Assembly: GCF_002093745.1 (NCBI RefSeq)
Contig: NZ_MTSB01000007.1
Span: 186,001 to 250,000 of the forward strand
Reading direction: 5' to 3'
DNA from: Pseudomonas graminis
Lineage (GTDB): Bacteria; Pseudomonadota; Gammaproteobacteria; Pseudomonadales; Pseudomonadaceae
DNA: 64,000 nucleotides
Position 1 is the stretch's first letter; each line of letters opens with the position of its first letter. The position numbers and the translations under genes were made by a program. Positions 36,378-46,311 of this stretch are shown here, piece after piece. The notes under the pieces are model-generated. The model ran no database searches. It was not told the DNA's origin and saw nothing but the letters and a program-made list of their open reading frames with translations.

Positions 36378-37188
36378 CGTATTCTCCTCGATTTTTCACG
36401 CCATAAAGTGGCTGGATATAAATTTTTGCCAGCAGGTATCACACGTCAGCGAAGACGGCTTAATAAGCCGTTCAACTAACGCAGGCAGAGTTAATGAGTG
36501 AGTGCCCAAACAAGCGAGGCGAACTCAAATGACACTAAGTGCAAGCGGCAAGTGTCCTGTCCGGCGGGCAGGGCCCTGCTCTCCTTGGATGTAGTAAACC
36601 ACTCCTTGTCTGACGATCGATGGCGGACCTCGGTCGGAAAGCCTCTGGCCAGAGCCGTGGCGTCCCCTGTCGAATCCTGCGCATCCCGCCTGCTCGGCGT
36701 TTCGTCTGTCTACCAACATCAACTAGTGATGTGAGTCTGATTCCGTGTACCGGGGCCGACAAGGCTCAAGCTTCCTGGTCGGTAAGTCCCCGATTTACCT
36801 GGCACCCTGTAAGTGATCTCTTACAAGGCAGCCCTGAATTGTTACGGGATGTAGGAGCGTATGAATTCCTATTTAGTTCCTGGCCGCTCGTCCTGATTTA
36901 CACATTTTGATGTGTCAGCGCTGTGACAAAGGCTTGGGCGCTAGGTTGGAACTTTTCCTGAGGGCCTTGTTTTACAAGGGGTGCATGGGGGGAGGTGTGG
37001 AAGTGCTACTACACTGAAAAACCAAAAGGCCACTACTTAAAAAAATTGATTATTTTTTGAAGAAAAAATCCTCGGCCGCGGGACGGTTTTATTTTGACGA
37101 TTCCTTGGCGTCACGAAGTTGTCATTGCGGGTTCGTTACAGCGGATTGAGGGTGTGTAACAGTCGCCTGTTACACAATCTTGACGCCC
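36378..37188 (-). promoter_or_regulatory. Long algD leader / promoter region
   Basis: No convincing gene is present over 811 bp. The region is expected to hold the AlgU-dependent algD promoter and distant activator sites. Two candidates are visible. CCGCTCGTC at 36884-36892 matches 8 of 9 bases of the AlgR core CCGTTCGTC. An IHF-like site reading AATCAATTTTTTT on the minus strand (37051-37039) matches 12 of 13 consensus positions, inside an A/T-rich patch (37030-37070). I could not place the AlgU -35/-10 pair with confidence. Several short ORFs here have no ribosome binding sites and look spurious. Confidence 0.55.
37154..37175. repeat. Perfect inverted repeat at the 3' end of yaaA
   Basis: GTGTAACAG (37154-37162), loop TCGC, CTGTTACAC (37167-37175). 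It lies 14 bp past the yaaA stop, facing the far end of the algD leader. No T-run follows on the minus strand. It could be a factor-dependent transcription end or a protein operator. Confidence 0.5.
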
Positions 37189-37968
37189 TTAGTGCTCGGG
37201 GGTATCGCGCAGAAACACCAACTTGTCAGGTGTCGACTGTTCGCGGTTGTAACGATAGCCCTGCACGTCGAACTCCGTTAACGCTGCGGGCGTGTTGATC
37301 TGCTCTTCGATAACAAAGCGGCTCATCATGCCGCGCGCTTTCTTGGCATAGAAGCTGATGATCTTGTACTGACCGTTCTTCAGGTCCTTGAACTCGGTGT
37401 CAATGATCCGGGCCTTGAGTGCCGAACGCTTGACCGCCGAGAAATACTCGGTAGACGCCAGGTTCAGCAGCAGGTCGTCGCCCTGGTCTGCCAGTGCCTC
37501 ATTAAGCCATTCGCTGATCCGTGTGCCCCAGAACGCATACAGGTCCTTGCCGCGGGCATTGGCCAGCCGCGTGCCCATCTCCAGACGATAAGGCTGCATC
37601 AGGTCCAGCGGGCGCAACAGGCCGTAAAGGCCGGACAGCATCCGCAGATGATTCTGGGCATAGTCCAGTTGCGCATCGCTCAGCGTCTCGGCCTGCAGGC
37701 CGGTGTAAACATCGCCCTTGAATGCCAGCAGCGCCTGTTTGGCGTTGTCGGGCGTGAAGGCCGGGTCCCAACTGCCAAAGCGTGCCGCGTTCAGCCCGGA
37801 AAGCTTGTCGGACAGGTGCATCAGTTGTCCGATCTGCGCAGGTGTCAGCTCCCGCAACTGAGTGATCAGTTCCTGAGAGTGGTCCAGATACTGCGGCTGA
37901 GTGAAGCGCGCGGTGGTGGGTGGCGTCTCGAAATCGAGTGTTTTCGCTGGGGAAATCACCATCAGCAT
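37189..37968 (-). CDS. yaaA: Peroxide stress protein YaaA
   Basis: This 259-residue cytoplasmic YaaA/DUF328 protein lowers intracellular free iron and DNA damage under hydrogen peroxide stress in E. coli. Family hallmarks: [14 protein letters not shown] at the start, [22 protein letters not shown] (about 115-135), [24 protein letters not shown], and [16 protein letters not shown]. Length is normal. It is transcribed toward the algD leader but there is no functional link visible. Confidence 0.94.
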   Translation of the reverse strand: MLMVISPAKTLDFETPPTTARFTQPQYLDHSQELITQLRELTPAQIGQLMHLSDKLSGLNAARFGSWDPAFTPDNAKQALLAFKGDVYTGLQAETLSDAQLDYAQNHLRMLSGLYGLLRPLDLMQPYRLEMGTRLANARGKDLYAFWGTRISEWLNEALADQGDDLLLNLASTEYFSAVKRSALKARIIDTEFKDLKNGQYKIISFYAKKARGMMSRFVIEEQINTPAALTEFDVQGYRYNREQSTPDKLVFLRDTPEH

Positions 37969-38167
37969 GAAGTCGTCTCCTTTGATCGTTGTGCGATTCT
38001 AGGGGTTGATGCGCGCTGACTCCAACTATCATGGCCATAGAAAGCGGTGCCTTTGCTGACGCAGTACGGATGGGCGGTTGTCTGCATGTCGACATAAGAA
38101 GCCGTGGCCATATCAGCTATAGTGGCGCGCCGGTCATCGGCCAGGGTTGATCAAGAGGGCGTCGGGT

Positions 38168-39346
38168 TTGCGTATCGTTTTAGCAGTGTGTGCGAGTCTG
38201 CTGTGGCTTCAGGCTCAGGCGGCAGCGCCGGTCATCGCCACCATCGACCGTAGCGTATGGCCTGAGCGTCTGGAAACACCGGGTTTGTTCGACGTGGCGT
38301 CGCGTGCGGAAATTCTCGCGTTCGCCCATGAACTGTACTTGAGTGAAAAGCTGGGCGAGGAGGGGCTCAAACAGCGCCTCGGGCTGCGGTTCGTCAACGT
38401 GCCATCCCTGAACGTCGTGCGTCATCGCCTGTGGCTGCGTCTGCTCGAGAACTACCAGGCCGCACAGAAGAGCTGTGAGGAAGATGCCAACTTCTGCGTA
38501 CTGGTCGAGGACATGGATCAGCTTCGCCAGCGTGCCGAGGAATACCAGGTGTCGAACGACTCGTTCTACGCCAACTGGGCCGGCCCCGGCGCGTTGTTTC
38601 ACCGTCGCTACCTCGATGAGCTGTTGTTCATGGCTGCGCTGTTCCCGCAGACCAGCAGTGAGATCGAGCGTTACAACTCCGATGAGATGAGCGGCGACGA
38701 GATGCCTGATCGTACGTTCATGCTCAATTTCGAAAGCGGCCCCAGCCCGGCGGATGGCGGGACGGACTGGCTGGCCGACTTCATGCGGCAACAGAAAATG
38801 ACCGCCACCTTCTTTGTACTGGGCAAGAGCCTTCAGGAGCGCCTCGACAGCAGCTCGGCTGCCGGCCTTCAAGCGCTTTACCGCCAGCAGTGCGTCGGCA
38901 TTCAAGGCTGGGAGTATCGCTCGCACAGCCAGTGGCTGGACTGGCAGGATTCCATTCTGCGTAGCGCTGCACTGGTGCAGCGTGTGCTGCCGGATAACGT
39001 CGTGCCGTTGTTTCGCCCGCCTTACGGCCACCGTCGTGCCGACAGCGGCGACTTCTTCCGCGCCCAGCATTTGCGGGTGTCGTTATGGAATATCGATGCG
39101 CAGGATGATACGGGCCGGCTGACGGCAGAACAGGTCAGCGACCGGGTACTGACCCTTATGCTGCTCTGGCGTAAAGGCACCGTCGTGTTCCATGACGTGG
39201 CCAACAAGGCGCAATCTGCCTTGCCGTTGTTGCTGGCCAACACGGCGCAAAGCGAATTGATCTGGGATGACTGCCGAAATATCTCTGAAGCGCCCGTAGA
39301 ACAAGGGCTGGAGAGTCGCGAAGAAGCTGTGCCCGAGGGGGAATGA
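38168..39346 (+). CDS. Polysaccharide-deacetylase-like (NodB-fold) protein with degenerate metal site
   Basis: This exported protein of about 392 residues has a signal peptide (MRIVLAVCASLLWLQAQAAAP). I prefer the TTG at 38168, which has GAGGG about 8 bases upstream; a TTG at 38147 is possible. The C-terminal half is a NodB-type domain: LNFESGP replaces LTFDDGP, ATFFVLGKSL follows, GWEYRSH stands where GNHTYSH is usual, then RPPYGHRR, SLWNID and VVFHD. Thus the two motif-1 Asp are Glu189 and Ser190, and the first metal His is Glu249, while His253 and later motifs remain. It may be a non-hydrolytic binding protein or use an altered site. The N-terminal 180 residues are helical and unassigned. 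Confidence 0.75.
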   Translation: MRIVLAVCASLLWLQAQAAAPVIATIDRSVWPERLETPGLFDVASRAEILAFAHELYLSEKLGEEGLKQRLGLRFVNVPSLNVVRHRLWLRLLENYQAAQKSCEEDANFCVLVEDMDQLRQRAEEYQVSNDSFYANWAGPGALFHRRYLDELLFMAALFPQTSSEIERYNSDEMSGDEMPDRTFMLNFESGPSPADGGTDWLADFMRQQKMTATFFVLGKSLQERLDSSSAAGLQALYRQQCVGIQGWEYRSHSQWLDWQDSILRSAALVQRVLPDNVVPLFRPPYGHRRADSGDFFRAQHLRVSLWNIDAQDDTGRLTAEQVSDRVLTLMLLWRKGTVVFHDVANKAQSALPLLLANTAQSELIWDDCRNISEAPVEQGLESREEAVPEGE

Positions 39347-39640
39347 AGGCAGATTCGGCGTGGGCGGACTTCCGACTTTAAACGTGCGGTGAACGTCCGC
39401 CAAGTCCTATTCGTCAGCCTGTGAAATAAACTTCAAAAAACGGTCAAAGTGCTTTTTTCTGTCATCCCTTTTGCTGTATTACGAATACAGACCGCCGAAA
39501 CCTGCAACACAGGTGGCGTCTTCCAAGACCCACCTTGAGCGACATTTCTACCCTGCCTGAAGGGAAGAATCCGGCGGCCTTTTCGTGGCGCAGCACTGTC
39601 GTGGTTCTGCGTCGCCCGGCTTTTAAAAAGGTGAGCGAGT

Positions 39641-41035
39641 ATGGATGATCACGGACGCACCCCCTCTACTAACCAGCCAATCCTTTACGTGCTCGATACC
39701 AACGTATTGATTCATGATCCAAACGCGCTGCTGAATTTCGAAGAACACCACGTCGCCATTCCCATGACTGTCCTGGAGGAGCTGGACAAACTGAAAGCCG
39801 GTAAACACTCGGTGGCCGCCGAGTGCCGTCAGGCCATTCGTCTGATCGACAAGACCCTGGGTGAAGCCTGCCCTGAAGAAGTCGAAAAGGGCGTCCCCAT
39901 TGATCGCGGAACCGGTGTGTTCAAAGGCTTTCTGTCCATTCTGATGAGCAGGCGCGAGGAACCCAACAGTCTGTTGCCCGAGCACCTCAACGACAACATC
40001 ATCATCAACCAATTGATCGACCTGCACGCGCGCAACAAGGACTTGAGCGTCGTACTGGTGACCAAAGACATCAACATGCGCCTCAAGGCGCGTGCCTGCG
40101 GCATTGCTGCCGAGGATTACAGCACCGACCAGTTGGTGGACGACGTCTCGATGTTGTCCCGTGGCTACCATGACATGACCGGTTCGTTCTGGGACCGCGT
40201 CAACAAGGTCGATACCCGCCAGGAGCGTGGCCGTACCTGGCATCGGGTGCAGCTCAATGAAATGCTTCCGGCTGTTCACATCAACGAGTTCATCGTCGAT
40301 GAGCAGGGTTTCGTGGGCTGGATCAAGGGCGTCAAGAATGATGAGCTGCTGATTCTGGACATGCACCAGGAACCGTTGCTGCATCAGGAAGCCTGGGGCC
40401 TGAAACCGCGTGATATCTATCAGGGGCTGGCGCTGTTTGCCTTGCTCGACCCGGACATTCACCTGGTCAACCTGTCGGGTGCTGCCGGTTCGGGTAAAAC
40501 CATCCTGGCACTCGCCGCTGCCATCGAACAGACCATGGTCACCAAGCGTTATCGTCGCATCATCGCCACCCGCAGCGTTCAGGGTCTGGATCAGGAAATC
40601 GGTTTCCTGCCCGGCACCGAGGCGGAAAAAATGGAGCCTTGGCTCGGCGCGATCACCGATAACCTCGAAGCCCTGCACATGGACGATGAAAACACGCATG
40701 GCAGCGTCGACTACATCCTCAGCAAGGTGCCTCTGCAGTTCAAATCCCTCAACTACATTCGAGGTCGCAGCTTCCAGCAGAGCCTTATCCTGATCGATGA
40801 GTGCCAGAACCTGACCCCGCACCAGATGAAAACCATCATCACCCGTGCCGGTGCCGGTTCCAAAGTGGTCTGCCTGGGCAACCTGGCGCAGATCGACACC
40901 CCTTACCTGTCAGCCACCAGTTCCGGCCTGACCTACCTGACGGAGCGTTTCAAAGACTTCCCGAACGGCGTACACATCACCCTGCAAGGTGTGCCACGCT
41001 CGATACTGGCCGAATACGCGGAGAGTCATTTGTAA
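39641..41035 (+). CDS. PhoH-family ATPase with N-terminal PIN domain
   Basis: This 464-residue protein combines a PIN RNase domain (YVLDTNVLIHDP, residues 16-27; VLEELDKLK; VTKDINMRLKA) with a C-terminal PhoH ATPase domain. Walker A is GAAGSGKT at about 283-290, and Walker B is LILIDEC at about 382-388, followed by NLTPHQMKTIITRAG. This PhoH2/YlaK-type arrangement is known for RNA unwinding and cleavage in other bacteria. The acidic PIN residues Asp19 and Glu46/47 appear present, so nuclease activity is plausible. AAAGGTGAG lies upstream of the ATG. Confidence 0.92.
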   Translation: MDDHGRTPSTNQPILYVLDTNVLIHDPNALLNFEEHHVAIPMTVLEELDKLKAGKHSVAAECRQAIRLIDKTLGEACPEEVEKGVPIDRGTGVFKGFLSILMSRREEPNSLLPEHLNDNIIINQLIDLHARNKDLSVVLVTKDINMRLKARACGIAAEDYSTDQLVDDVSMLSRGYHDMTGSFWDRVNKVDTRQERGRTWHRVQLNEMLPAVHINEFIVDEQGFVGWIKGVKNDELLILDMHQEPLLHQEAWGLKPRDIYQGLALFALLDPDIHLVNLSGAAGSGKTILALAAAIEQTMVTKRYRRIIATRSVQGLDQEIGFLPGTEAEKMEPWLGAITDNLEALHMDDENTHGSVDYILSKVPLQFKSLNYIRGRSFQQSLILIDECQNLTPHQMKTIITRAGAGSKVVCLGNLAQIDTPYLSATSSGLTYLTERFKDFPNGVHITLQGVPRSILAEYAESHL

Positions 41036-41307
41036 ATCTGATGCAAGCGGGGAGCCCATGCGTAAATGGGTTCCTTGCCTGCAAGTTATGATGCTGTCCT
41101 TTTATACCCATAAATGACTCATCGCCCGAAACACAGCCTTCCTGCGGACACCCATGAGCTTTGGCAGGAGCTAACTTGTTCGCGAAGAGGGCGGTGCGGT
41201 CGATGCATTTCCTGCGTCAAGCCTGCGCATGAAGCCAGGCGCGAGTAGCTTATAGCGTGTAACAGCCACACCCTCTACACTTCTTGCTTCTGCCAAGGAG
41301 TAACGTT

Positions 41308-41793
41308 GTGCTCACTCATCTCGATTCCCAAGGTCGCGCCAATATGGTCGACGTCACTGATAAAGCCGTGACGTCCCGTGAGGCTGTGGCTGAAGCGTTG
41401 GTGCGGATGTTGCCCGCCACGCTGGAAATGATTGTCAGCGGTGGTCATCCCAAAGGGGATGTGTTTGCGGTTGCGCGTATTGCCGGTATTCAGGCGGCCA
41501 AGAAAACCAGTGATCTGATACCGCTGTGCCATCCGCTGATGCTGACCAGTGTCAAGGTCCATCTGGCCGCCGAAGGTGACGATGCCGTGCGCATCACTGC
41601 GAGCTGCAAGCTGGCCGGGCAGACCGGTGTCGAGATGGAGGCGTTGACGGCTGCCAGCATTGCGGCGCTGACGATCTATGACATGTGCAAGGCGGTGGAT
41701 CGCGGCATGGTCATCGAGTCGGTCCGGCTGCTGGAAAAACTCGGCGGCAAGAGCGGTCACTTCATCGCCGACGCGACGCAGGCAACGCCATGA
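41308..41793 (+). CDS. moaC: Cyclic pyranopterin monophosphate synthase MoaC
   Basis: This 161-residue enzyme acts early in molybdenum cofactor synthesis, converting the MoaA product to cyclic pyranopterin monophosphate. Motifs: [43 protein letters not shown] (conserved Lys and His), and [28 protein letters not shown]. The GTG at 41308 is chosen because AAGGAG lies 7 bases upstream; an in-frame codon at 41284 would precede this site. Its stop overlaps the moaD start (ATGA). Confidence 0.96.
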   Translation: MLTHLDSQGRANMVDVTDKAVTSREAVAEALVRMLPATLEMIVSGGHPKGDVFAVARIAGIQAAKKTSDLIPLCHPLMLTSVKVHLAAEGDDAVRITASCKLAGQTGVEMEALTAASIAALTIYDMCKAVDRGMVIESVRLLEKLGGKSGHFIADATQATP

Positions 41794-42035
41794 AGGTTCA
41801 GGTTCAGTACTTTGCCCGCTATCGCGAAACGTTGGGCCTGGACAGCGAGTCTGTCGAAGGCGAGTTCGTCACGCTGGAGGCGCTGCGTCAATCGCTGCTG
41901 CAGCGCGGTGAGGCCTGGCAGGTTCTGGCCGAGCAGAACCTGATGTGCGCTCGCAATCAGGAGCTGTGCAAGCTGACCGAGCCGCTGCTGGATGGCGATG
42001 AAGTCGCGTTCTTTCCACCGGTCACCGGAGGCTGA
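41790..42035 (+). CDS. moaD: Molybdopterin synthase small subunit MoaD
   Basis: This 81-residue ubiquitin-like sulfur carrier ends in the required Gly-Gly (FFPPVTGG), whose C-terminus becomes the thiocarboxylate. It begins [16 protein letters not shown]. The ATG overlaps the moaC stop, and moaE follows after 2 bp, so the three form a translationally coupled unit. It pairs with MoaE to make molybdopterin. Confidence 0.95.
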   Translation: MKVQVQYFARYRETLGLDSESVEGEFVTLEALRQSLLQRGEAWQVLAEQNLMCARNQELCKLTEPLLDGDEVAFFPPVTGG

Positions 42036-42037
42036 GC

Positions 42038-42487
42038 ATGGCGATTCGTGTGCAGGCGGCTGCGTTCGACCCCGGCCATGAAGTCAACGCGCTGCACGCC
42101 GCGCAGCTCGGCATCGGTGCGGTGGTGAGCTTTGTCGGTTATGTGCGTGACTTCAATGAAGGCCGCGAGGTGTCCGGCATGTTTCTGGAGCATTACCCGG
42201 GCATGACCGAAAAGGCGCTGGCGAAGATCGTCGAAGAAGCCGAGCAGCGCTGGCCATTGCTCAGGCTCGACGTGCTGCACCGGATCGGTGCGCTGGAGCC
42301 GGGAGAACCCATCGTTTTCGTGGGCGTTGCCAGCGCTCATCGGCAGGCCGCGTTCGAGGCCTGCGATTTCGTCATGGACTACCTCAAGACCCGTGCGCCG
42401 TTCTGGAAGCGTGAAAACACGTCCGAAGGCCCGCGCTGGGTAGAAGGCCGTCACAGCGATCACCTTGCGGCTGATCGCTGGACATGA
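42038..42487 (+). CDS. moaE: Molybdopterin synthase catalytic subunit MoaE
   Basis: This 149-residue large subunit of molybdopterin synthase inserts sulfur from MoaD into the pterin. Family blocks: GAVVSFVGYVRDFNEG, LEHYPGMTEKAL, VLHRIGALEPGEPIVFVGVASAHRQAAFEAC, and KTRAPFWKRE with the catalytic Lys. A GAGG site precedes the ATG just past moaD. It converges with rhlB, leaving only 3 bp, and no terminator is evident between them. Confidence 0.96.
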   Translation: MAIRVQAAAFDPGHEVNALHAAQLGIGAVVSFVGYVRDFNEGREVSGMFLEHYPGMTEKALAKIVEEAEQRWPLLRLDVLHRIGALEPGEPIVFVGVASAHRQAAFEACDFVMDYLKTRAPFWKRENTSEGPRWVEGRHSDHLAADRWT

Positions 42488-42490
42488 CCC

Positions 42491-43945
42491 TCAGGCGTTG
42501 CTGCGTACTACCGCGCGCAGCAAATGGGTCGGCGGTGTTTCACAACTGATCTTGCGGCCCAGTTTTTCTTCGATGGCGGGCAATTGATACGAGTCGTCTT
42601 CGCCCGCAAAGCTGATCGACACACCGTCGGCACCCGCACGGCCGGTACGGCCGATGCGGTGTACGTAGTCGTCCGGCACTTCCGGCAGGGTGAAGTTGAT
42701 CACGTGGCTGATGCCGTCGATGTGAATGCCCCGACCGGCCACGTCGGTGGCGACCAGTACGCGAATCTTGCCTTCGCGGAAACCTTCGAGGGTCTTGATG
42801 CGTTTGTGCTGAGGCACATCGCCCGACAGTTGGGCGGCGTTGACGCCGTCGCGCACCAGGCGCTCTTCGATACGACGGACTTCGTCCTTGCGGTTGGCAA
42901 AGACCATGACCCGTTCCCAACCGTTGTCGGTGACCAGGTTGTAAAGCAACTTGTATTTGTCGGCACCGGCCACCGCATAGATATGCTGCTCGACGTTATC
43001 GCTGGCCACGTTCAGCGATTCGATCTCGACGATGGAAGGGTCGGTCGTCCACTGTTTGGCAAGGTTCATCACGTCTTCGGTGAAGGTCGCGGAGAACAGC
43101 AGGGTCTGGCGTTCACCCTTGTGCGGCGTCTGCCGGATGATCTGACGCACCTGCGGGATGAAACCCATGTCCAGCATGCGGTCGGCTTCGTCGAGCACCA
43201 TCACTTCGACCATGTCCAGATGCACTTCGCCGCGCTGGTTGAAGTCCAGCAGACGGCCCGGCGTGGCGACCAGAATGTCGCAATGCCGCGCTTCAAGCTG
43301 CTTGAGCTGTTTGTCGAAGTCCATGCCGCCGACGAACGTCATGACGTTCAGGTCGGTGTACTTGGTCAGGTCGGCGGCGTCCTTGGCGATCTGCACCACC
43401 AGTTCGCGGGTGGGCGCGATGATCAGTGCGCGCGGCTCGCCCATGTAGCGCTCGGCCGGCGGAGGCGTCTGGGTCAACTGCTCGATGATCGAGATCAGGA
43501 AGGCCGCGGTCTTGCCGGTGCCGGTCTGGGCACGACCGATCGCGTCCTTGCCCTTGAGGGTGTAACCCAGCACACCGGCCTGGATGGGCGTGCAGTATGG
43601 AAAGCCCAGGTCCTGAATCGCGTGCATCAGTTCGGGTGCAAGGTTGAAATCATGGAAGCGGGTCTTGCCTTCCTGAGGTTCGACGACAAAGTCTTCGAGT
43701 TTCCAGACCGGTGCGGGCGGCTTGGCCACGCGCTCACGACGCGGGCGCTCGGCCCTTGGCTTGTCGGCACGCGGCGCTCTGACTGTGGCGGACTCGGCGA
43801 CGGTATCCAGCGCCTGAGGCTGGACAGCATGATCCGGTGGGTCGCCTTTGACAGGCGCAGGGGAGGCGGGGATGGAGGCTATCGGCGAAGGCGCGTGCTG
43901 TTCAGCCTCGCTTTTACCGAACATCTTTTTTAGTGCTTTGAGCAC
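42491..43945 (-). CDS. rhlB: DEAD-box ATP-dependent RNA helicase RhlB
   Basis: This 484-residue RNA helicase of the degradosome type has a basic/proline-rich N-terminal extension of about 90 residues ([16 protein letters not shown]) typical of Pseudomonas RhlB. Q motif: [23 protein letters not shown]. Walker A AQTGTGKT at about 138-145, [12 protein letters not shown], and [10 protein letters not shown]. The start is a GTG at 43945 ([10 protein letters not shown]); an ATG seven codons later is an alternative. It may act with the RNA degradation machinery. Confidence 0.93.
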   Translation of the reverse strand: MLKALKKMFGKSEAEQHAPSPIASIPASPAPVKGDPPDHAVQPQALDTVAESATVRAPRADKPRAERPRRERVAKPPAPVWKLEDFVVEPQEGKTRFHDFNLAPELMHAIQDLGFPYCTPIQAGVLGYTLKGKDAIGRAQTGTGKTAAFLISIIEQLTQTPPPAERYMGEPRALIIAPTRELVVQIAKDAADLTKYTDLNVMTFVGGMDFDKQLKQLEARHCDILVATPGRLLDFNQRGEVHLDMVEVMVLDEADRMLDMGFIPQVRQIIRQTPHKGERQTLLFSATFTEDVMNLAKQWTTDPSIVEIESLNVASDNVEQHIYAVAGADKYKLLYNLVTDNGWERVMVFANRKDEVRRIEERLVRDGVNAAQLSGDVPQHKRIKTLEGFREGKIRVLVATDVAGRGIHIDGISHVINFTLPEVPDDYVHRIGRTGRAGADGVSISFAGEDDSYQLPAIEEKLGRKISCETPPTHLLRAVVRSNA

Positions 43946-44067
43946 GGTCTTCTCGTCAATTGGTTAAGGAATGTACGCCGGGCAGTGTAAAGCAAGAACC
44001 GTGCTCGGCGTAGTGCCATCCTTGGCGAGCTACATAAGCGGTCTGTCCAGAAGGCAAAAGCCCGGTC

Positions 44068-44766
<699 letters not shown>

Positions 44767-44863
44767 TTAATAAGGTGCGCAGGTAGATTAAAAATGAAAG
44801 AAGATGTCGCAAGGTTACAAGTTTTTGTCTTGACCTGTCGCTAATTCGACATCGCCAGCATGC

Positions 44864-44879
44864 TGGTACGGGCTTTGCT
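44864..44879 (+). promoter_or_regulatory. Probable sigma-54 promoter of aapJQMP
   Basis: TGGTACG-GGCT-TTGCT matches the -24/-12 consensus TGGCACG-N4-TTGC[A/T] at every consensus base except one (T for C), including the essential GG and GC. Its spacing is exact. It lies 334 bp upstream of aapJ in a region with no other gene, giving a long 5' leader. Sigma-54 with an enhancer-binding protein such as NtrC is typical of amino-acid uptake operons. Confidence 0.65.
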
Positions 44880-45212
44880 ACAGCAGAGCTGGAGTCGAGA
44901 CGCTCTCATCGTTCGGTAACACTATAAGGCTATTACTTGTAGCGATCGAAAAGCAGCTCGAGAGTCCATGCGTCAGGATTCGCGGCACGATTCAACCTGT
45001 ACCGCTCTGGTCCGGGAAAATCATGGGGTTTCAGTCCACGGGGCCGATTCTGAATGATGAAGACGAATGACAGGATGATCCTGCAGGCGATTCATGATTC
45101 AGGCCCAGCGTCGCATGACCCAAAAATAAGCCAGCACGGGTTATTAGCGCCTCACAAAGGTGCGACGCGACCGAGACACCTACACAACAAAGAGCAAACT
45201 GGAGGTTTTTGA
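44880..45212 (+). other. Long untranslated leader of aapJ
   Basis: About 330 bp lie between the proposed sigma-54 promoter and the aapJ start, with no gene-like ORF. It could hold sites for additional promoters or an RNA-level control, but I see no recognisable riboswitch. AACTGGAGG (45198-45206) is the aapJ ribosome binding site. Confidence 0.45.
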
Positions 45213-46241
45213 ATGAAGATGTTGAAATCCACCCTGGCTATCGTCACTGCCTTGACCGCATTTGGTGTGACCGGGGCTGCCAATGCCGGCGCCACCCTTG
45301 ACGCTATTCAGAAGAAAGGTTTTGTTCAGTGCGGCGTCAGCGATGGCCTGCCAGGGTTTTCCGTTCCAGACTCCACCGGCAAGATCACCGGTATCGACGC
45401 TGATGTCTGCCGCGCCGTAGCAGCCGCCGTATTCGGCGATGCCACCAAGGTCAAGTTCAGCCAGCTGAACGCCAAAGAGCGTTTCACTGCCCTGCAATCC
45501 GGCGAGATCGACATCCTTTCGCGTAACACCACCTGGACCAGCTCCCGTGATGCGGGCATGGGCCTGGTCTTCACTGGCGTAACGTATTACGACGGTATCG
45601 GCTTCCTGGTAAACAACAAGCTGGGCGTCAAAAGCGCCAAGGAACTGGACGGTGCGACCATCTGCATCCAGGCCGGTACTACCACCGAGCTTAACGTTTC
45701 CGACTACTTCCGCTCCAACGGCCTGAAATACACGCCGATCACGTTCGACACCTCTGACGAAAGCGCCAAGTCGCTGGAAGGCGGCCGTTGCGACGTACTG
45801 ACCTCCGACCAGTCGCAGCTCTACGCACAGCGCAGCAAGCTGGCCAAGCCGGACGATTACATCGTTCTGCCGGAAGTCATTTCCAAAGAGCCTCTGGGCC
45901 CGGTCGTGCGTAAAGGCGACGAAGAGTGGTTCTCGATTGTTCGCTGGACCCTGTTCGCCATGCTGAACGCCGAGGAAGCCAAAATCACTTCCAAGAACGT
46001 TGAAGCTGAAGCCAAGTCGACCAAGAACCCTGACGTTGCCCGTATGCTGGGTGCCGACGGTACTTACGGCAAAGACCTGAAACTGCCGAAGGACTGGGTT
46101 GTACAGATCGTCAAGCAAGTCGGTAACTACGGCGAAGTGTTCGAACGCAACCTGGGCGAAGGCACTCCGCTGAAAATCAAGCGTGGCCAGAACGCGCTGT
46201 GGAATGCCGGTGGCATTCAGTACGCTCCACCTATTCGTTGA
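45213..46241 (+). CDS. aapJ: General L-amino acid ABC transporter, periplasmic binding protein AapJ
   Basis: This 342-residue periplasmic binding protein has signal peptide MKMLKSTLAIVTALTAFGVT...ANAG. The SBP_bac_3 domain reads VQCGVSDGLPGFSVPDSTGKITGIDADVCRAVAAAVFGD, then LQSGEIDILSRNTTWTSSRD and YDGIGFLVNN. The C-terminal region ending NAGGIQYAPPIR is typical of AapJ/BztA. It binds a broad range of L-amino acids, especially acidic ones in relatives. First gene of the operon; a strong hairpin follows at 46251-46280. Confidence 0.94.
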   Translation: MKMLKSTLAIVTALTAFGVTGAANAGATLDAIQKKGFVQCGVSDGLPGFSVPDSTGKITGIDADVCRAVAAAVFGDATKVKFSQLNAKERFTALQSGEIDILSRNTTWTSSRDAGMGLVFTGVTYYDGIGFLVNNKLGVKSAKELDGATICIQAGTTTELNVSDYFRSNGLKYTPITFDTSDESAKSLEGGRCDVLTSDQSQLYAQRSKLAKPDDYIVLPEVISKEPLGPVVRKGDEEWFSIVRWTLFAMLNAEEAKITSKNVEAEAKSTKNPDVARMLGADGTYGKDLKLPKDWVVQIVKQVGNYGEVFERNLGEGTPLKIKRGQNALWNAGGIQYAPPIR

Positions 46242-46250
46242 TTGACCCGG

Positions 46251-46280
46251 CGCCCGACAGGCTTTACAGCCTGTCGGGCG
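46251..46280 (+). terminator. Intercistronic hairpin after aapJ
   Basis: A perfect 13-bp stem (CGCCCGACAGGCT / AGCCTGTCGGGCG) with loop TTAC lies 10 bp after the aapJ stop, followed by TTGTT rather than a full T-run. It probably attenuates readthrough or protects the aapJ mRNA end, so the binding protein is made in excess over the permease. Confidence 0.75.
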
Positions 46281-46311
46281 TTGTTCTGTTGGATTTTTCC
46301 TGGGGCCTTTC

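Noticed and set aside
36498..36910. Small ORFs in the algD leader (36498-36734, 36620-36910)
   Set aside because: They lack ribosome binding sites and have unlikely composition; the region is better explained as regulatory DNA.
37095..37135. CAACTT ... TCAAA pair as the AlgU promoter of algD (minus strand)
   Set aside because: The spacing is about 18 bp against the usual 16-17, and the -35 differs from GAACTT; too weak to assign.
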